Assembly (NCBI GenBank): GCA_013695115.1
Contig: JACDBD010000173.1
Span: 1 to 5,733 of the forward strand
DNA from: Actinomycetota bacterium
GTDB taxonomy: Bacteria; Actinomycetota; Acidimicrobiia; IMCC26256; JACDBD01
Direction of reading: 5' to 3'
Length of the DNA stretch: 5,733 nucleotides
Each line of letters begins with the position of its first letter. Positions within the stretch are counted from its first letter, which is position 1. Under the pieces are notes generated by a model. The model made no database searches. It saw only the letters and a list, made by a program, of their open reading frames with translations, and was not told the origin of the DNA. Shown here piece after piece: positions 5,410 to 5,733 of the stretch. The translations under genes and the position numbers were made by a program.

Positions 5410-5413
5410 GAGG
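5410..5413 (+). promoter_or_regulatory. Shine-Dalgarno site for the MaoC gene
   Basis: GAGG at 5410-5413, inside the purine run AGAGAGAGGA, is 6 nt before the ATG at 5420 and decides that start. Confidence 0.65.
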
Positions 5414-5419
5414 ACGTAC

Positions 5420-5733
5420 ATGGCCGTCGACACGAGCGTCATCGGCAAGCCGACCGGGGCGTCGAAGGTGACGGTCGAGCGGGGGCCGGTGGGCAACTTC
5501 GCCCGCGCCGTGCTCGACGAGAACCCCGTGTACGAATCACCCGAAGCGGCGCGGGCGGCCGGCTTCACCGCGATCCCGGCGCCACCGACGTTCTCGTTCG
5601 CGATGCAGCACTGGGGAAAGTTCGCCGAGGACCAGCCGGCCGATCCCACCGGTGGTGACAACCCGATGCACAAGGTGATGGGCGAGCTCTTCGGCAAGGG
5701 CGGCCTCGTGCTCCACGGCGAGCAGGAGTTCGA
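5420..5733 (+). CDS. MaoC-like dehydratase, N-terminal 104 aa, cut by window edge
   Basis: The open frame begins MAVDTSVIGKPTGASKVTV with no stop before the edge. It matches the MaoC N-terminal / FAS1-dehydratase-like hot-dog domain seen in actinobacterial (R)-specific enoyl-CoA or acyl-ACP dehydratases. The marks are VGNFARAVLDENPVY (24-38), AARAAGFTAIPAPPTF (43-58) and GLVLHGEQEF (95-104), which leads into the conserved glutamine/histidine strand. In this group such a protein of about 150 aa often pairs with a second MaoC subunit that carries the catalytic Asp/His, usually encoded next door; the expected partner would lie beyond 5733. Role in this cluster: hydration of a 2-enoyl-CoA to the 3-hydroxyacyl-CoA used by the SDR, by inference. 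Transcribed divergently from the SDR operon across 118 bp, with a good ribosome binding site. Confidence 0.87.
   Translation, partial: MAVDTSVIGKPTGASKVTVERGPVGNFARAVLDENPVYESPEAARAAGFTAIPAPPTFSFAMQHWGKFAEDQPADPTGGDNPMHKVMGELFGKGGLVLHGEQEF

Noticed and set aside
1..5733. CRISPR arrays, tRNA/rRNA genes, insertion sequences, phage or defence genes
   Set aside because: Nothing seen: no regularly spaced repeats, no terminal inverted repeats, no transposase or integrase motifs, and coding sequence accounts for nearly all of the window.

Overview
The window is GC-rich bacterial DNA, densely packed, with frequent GTG starts and genes that abut or overlap. The protein families (SCP-x type thiolase, steroid-dehydrogenase-like SDR, MaoC-like dehydratase, DinB/mycothiol-type protein, TetR regulator) suggest a high-GC actinobacterium. 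My impression is an Acidimicrobiia-like or mycobacterium-like lineage, but this comes from recalled protein resemblance, not a search. All seven genes and their ends were read directly from the sequence.

Layout: (1) 1-830, minus: N-terminal half of an acyl-CoA synthetase, running off the left edge. (2) 832-1482, plus: TetR-family regulator, whose start codon lies 1 bp from that of the synthetase, back to back. (3) 1490-1942, plus: small four-helix membrane protein of unknown function, 7 bp behind the regulator. (4) 5301-1914, minus: a four-gene operon reading SDR dehydrogenase, crotonase-fold protein, SCP-x thiolase-like protein, DinB-fold protein. Its junctions are 0 bp, a 4-bp overlap and 2 bp. 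Its last gene overlaps the membrane-protein gene tail to tail, and a perfect 9-bp stem-loop sits on that junction. (5) 5302-5419: a 118-bp divergent promoter region with short palindromes and imperfect repeats. (6) 5420 to the right edge, plus: N-terminal part of a MaoC-like (hot-dog fold) dehydratase.

Together the genes look like a coenzyme A-dependent catabolic cluster. The synthetase would activate a carboxylic acid, the MaoC protein would hydrate an enoyl-CoA, the SDR would oxidise the 3-hydroxyacyl-CoA, and the thiolase-like protein would cleave a C-C bond. The combination resembles sterol side-chain or branched/cyclic acid degradation in actinobacteria; the substrate cannot be told from the sequence. 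Two enzymes depart from the textbook versions. The crotonase has Tyr and His where enoyl-CoA hydratase has its two catalytic Glu. The thiolase has Gly where the nucleophilic Cys is expected. The chemistry may therefore not be ordinary beta-oxidation. The thiolase gene also appears to start with CTG.

I see no tRNA, rRNA, CRISPR array, insertion sequence or phage gene. I do not see a clearly novel system. The most notable points are the altered active sites, the DinB protein ending a lipid operon, and the compact start and stop junctions.
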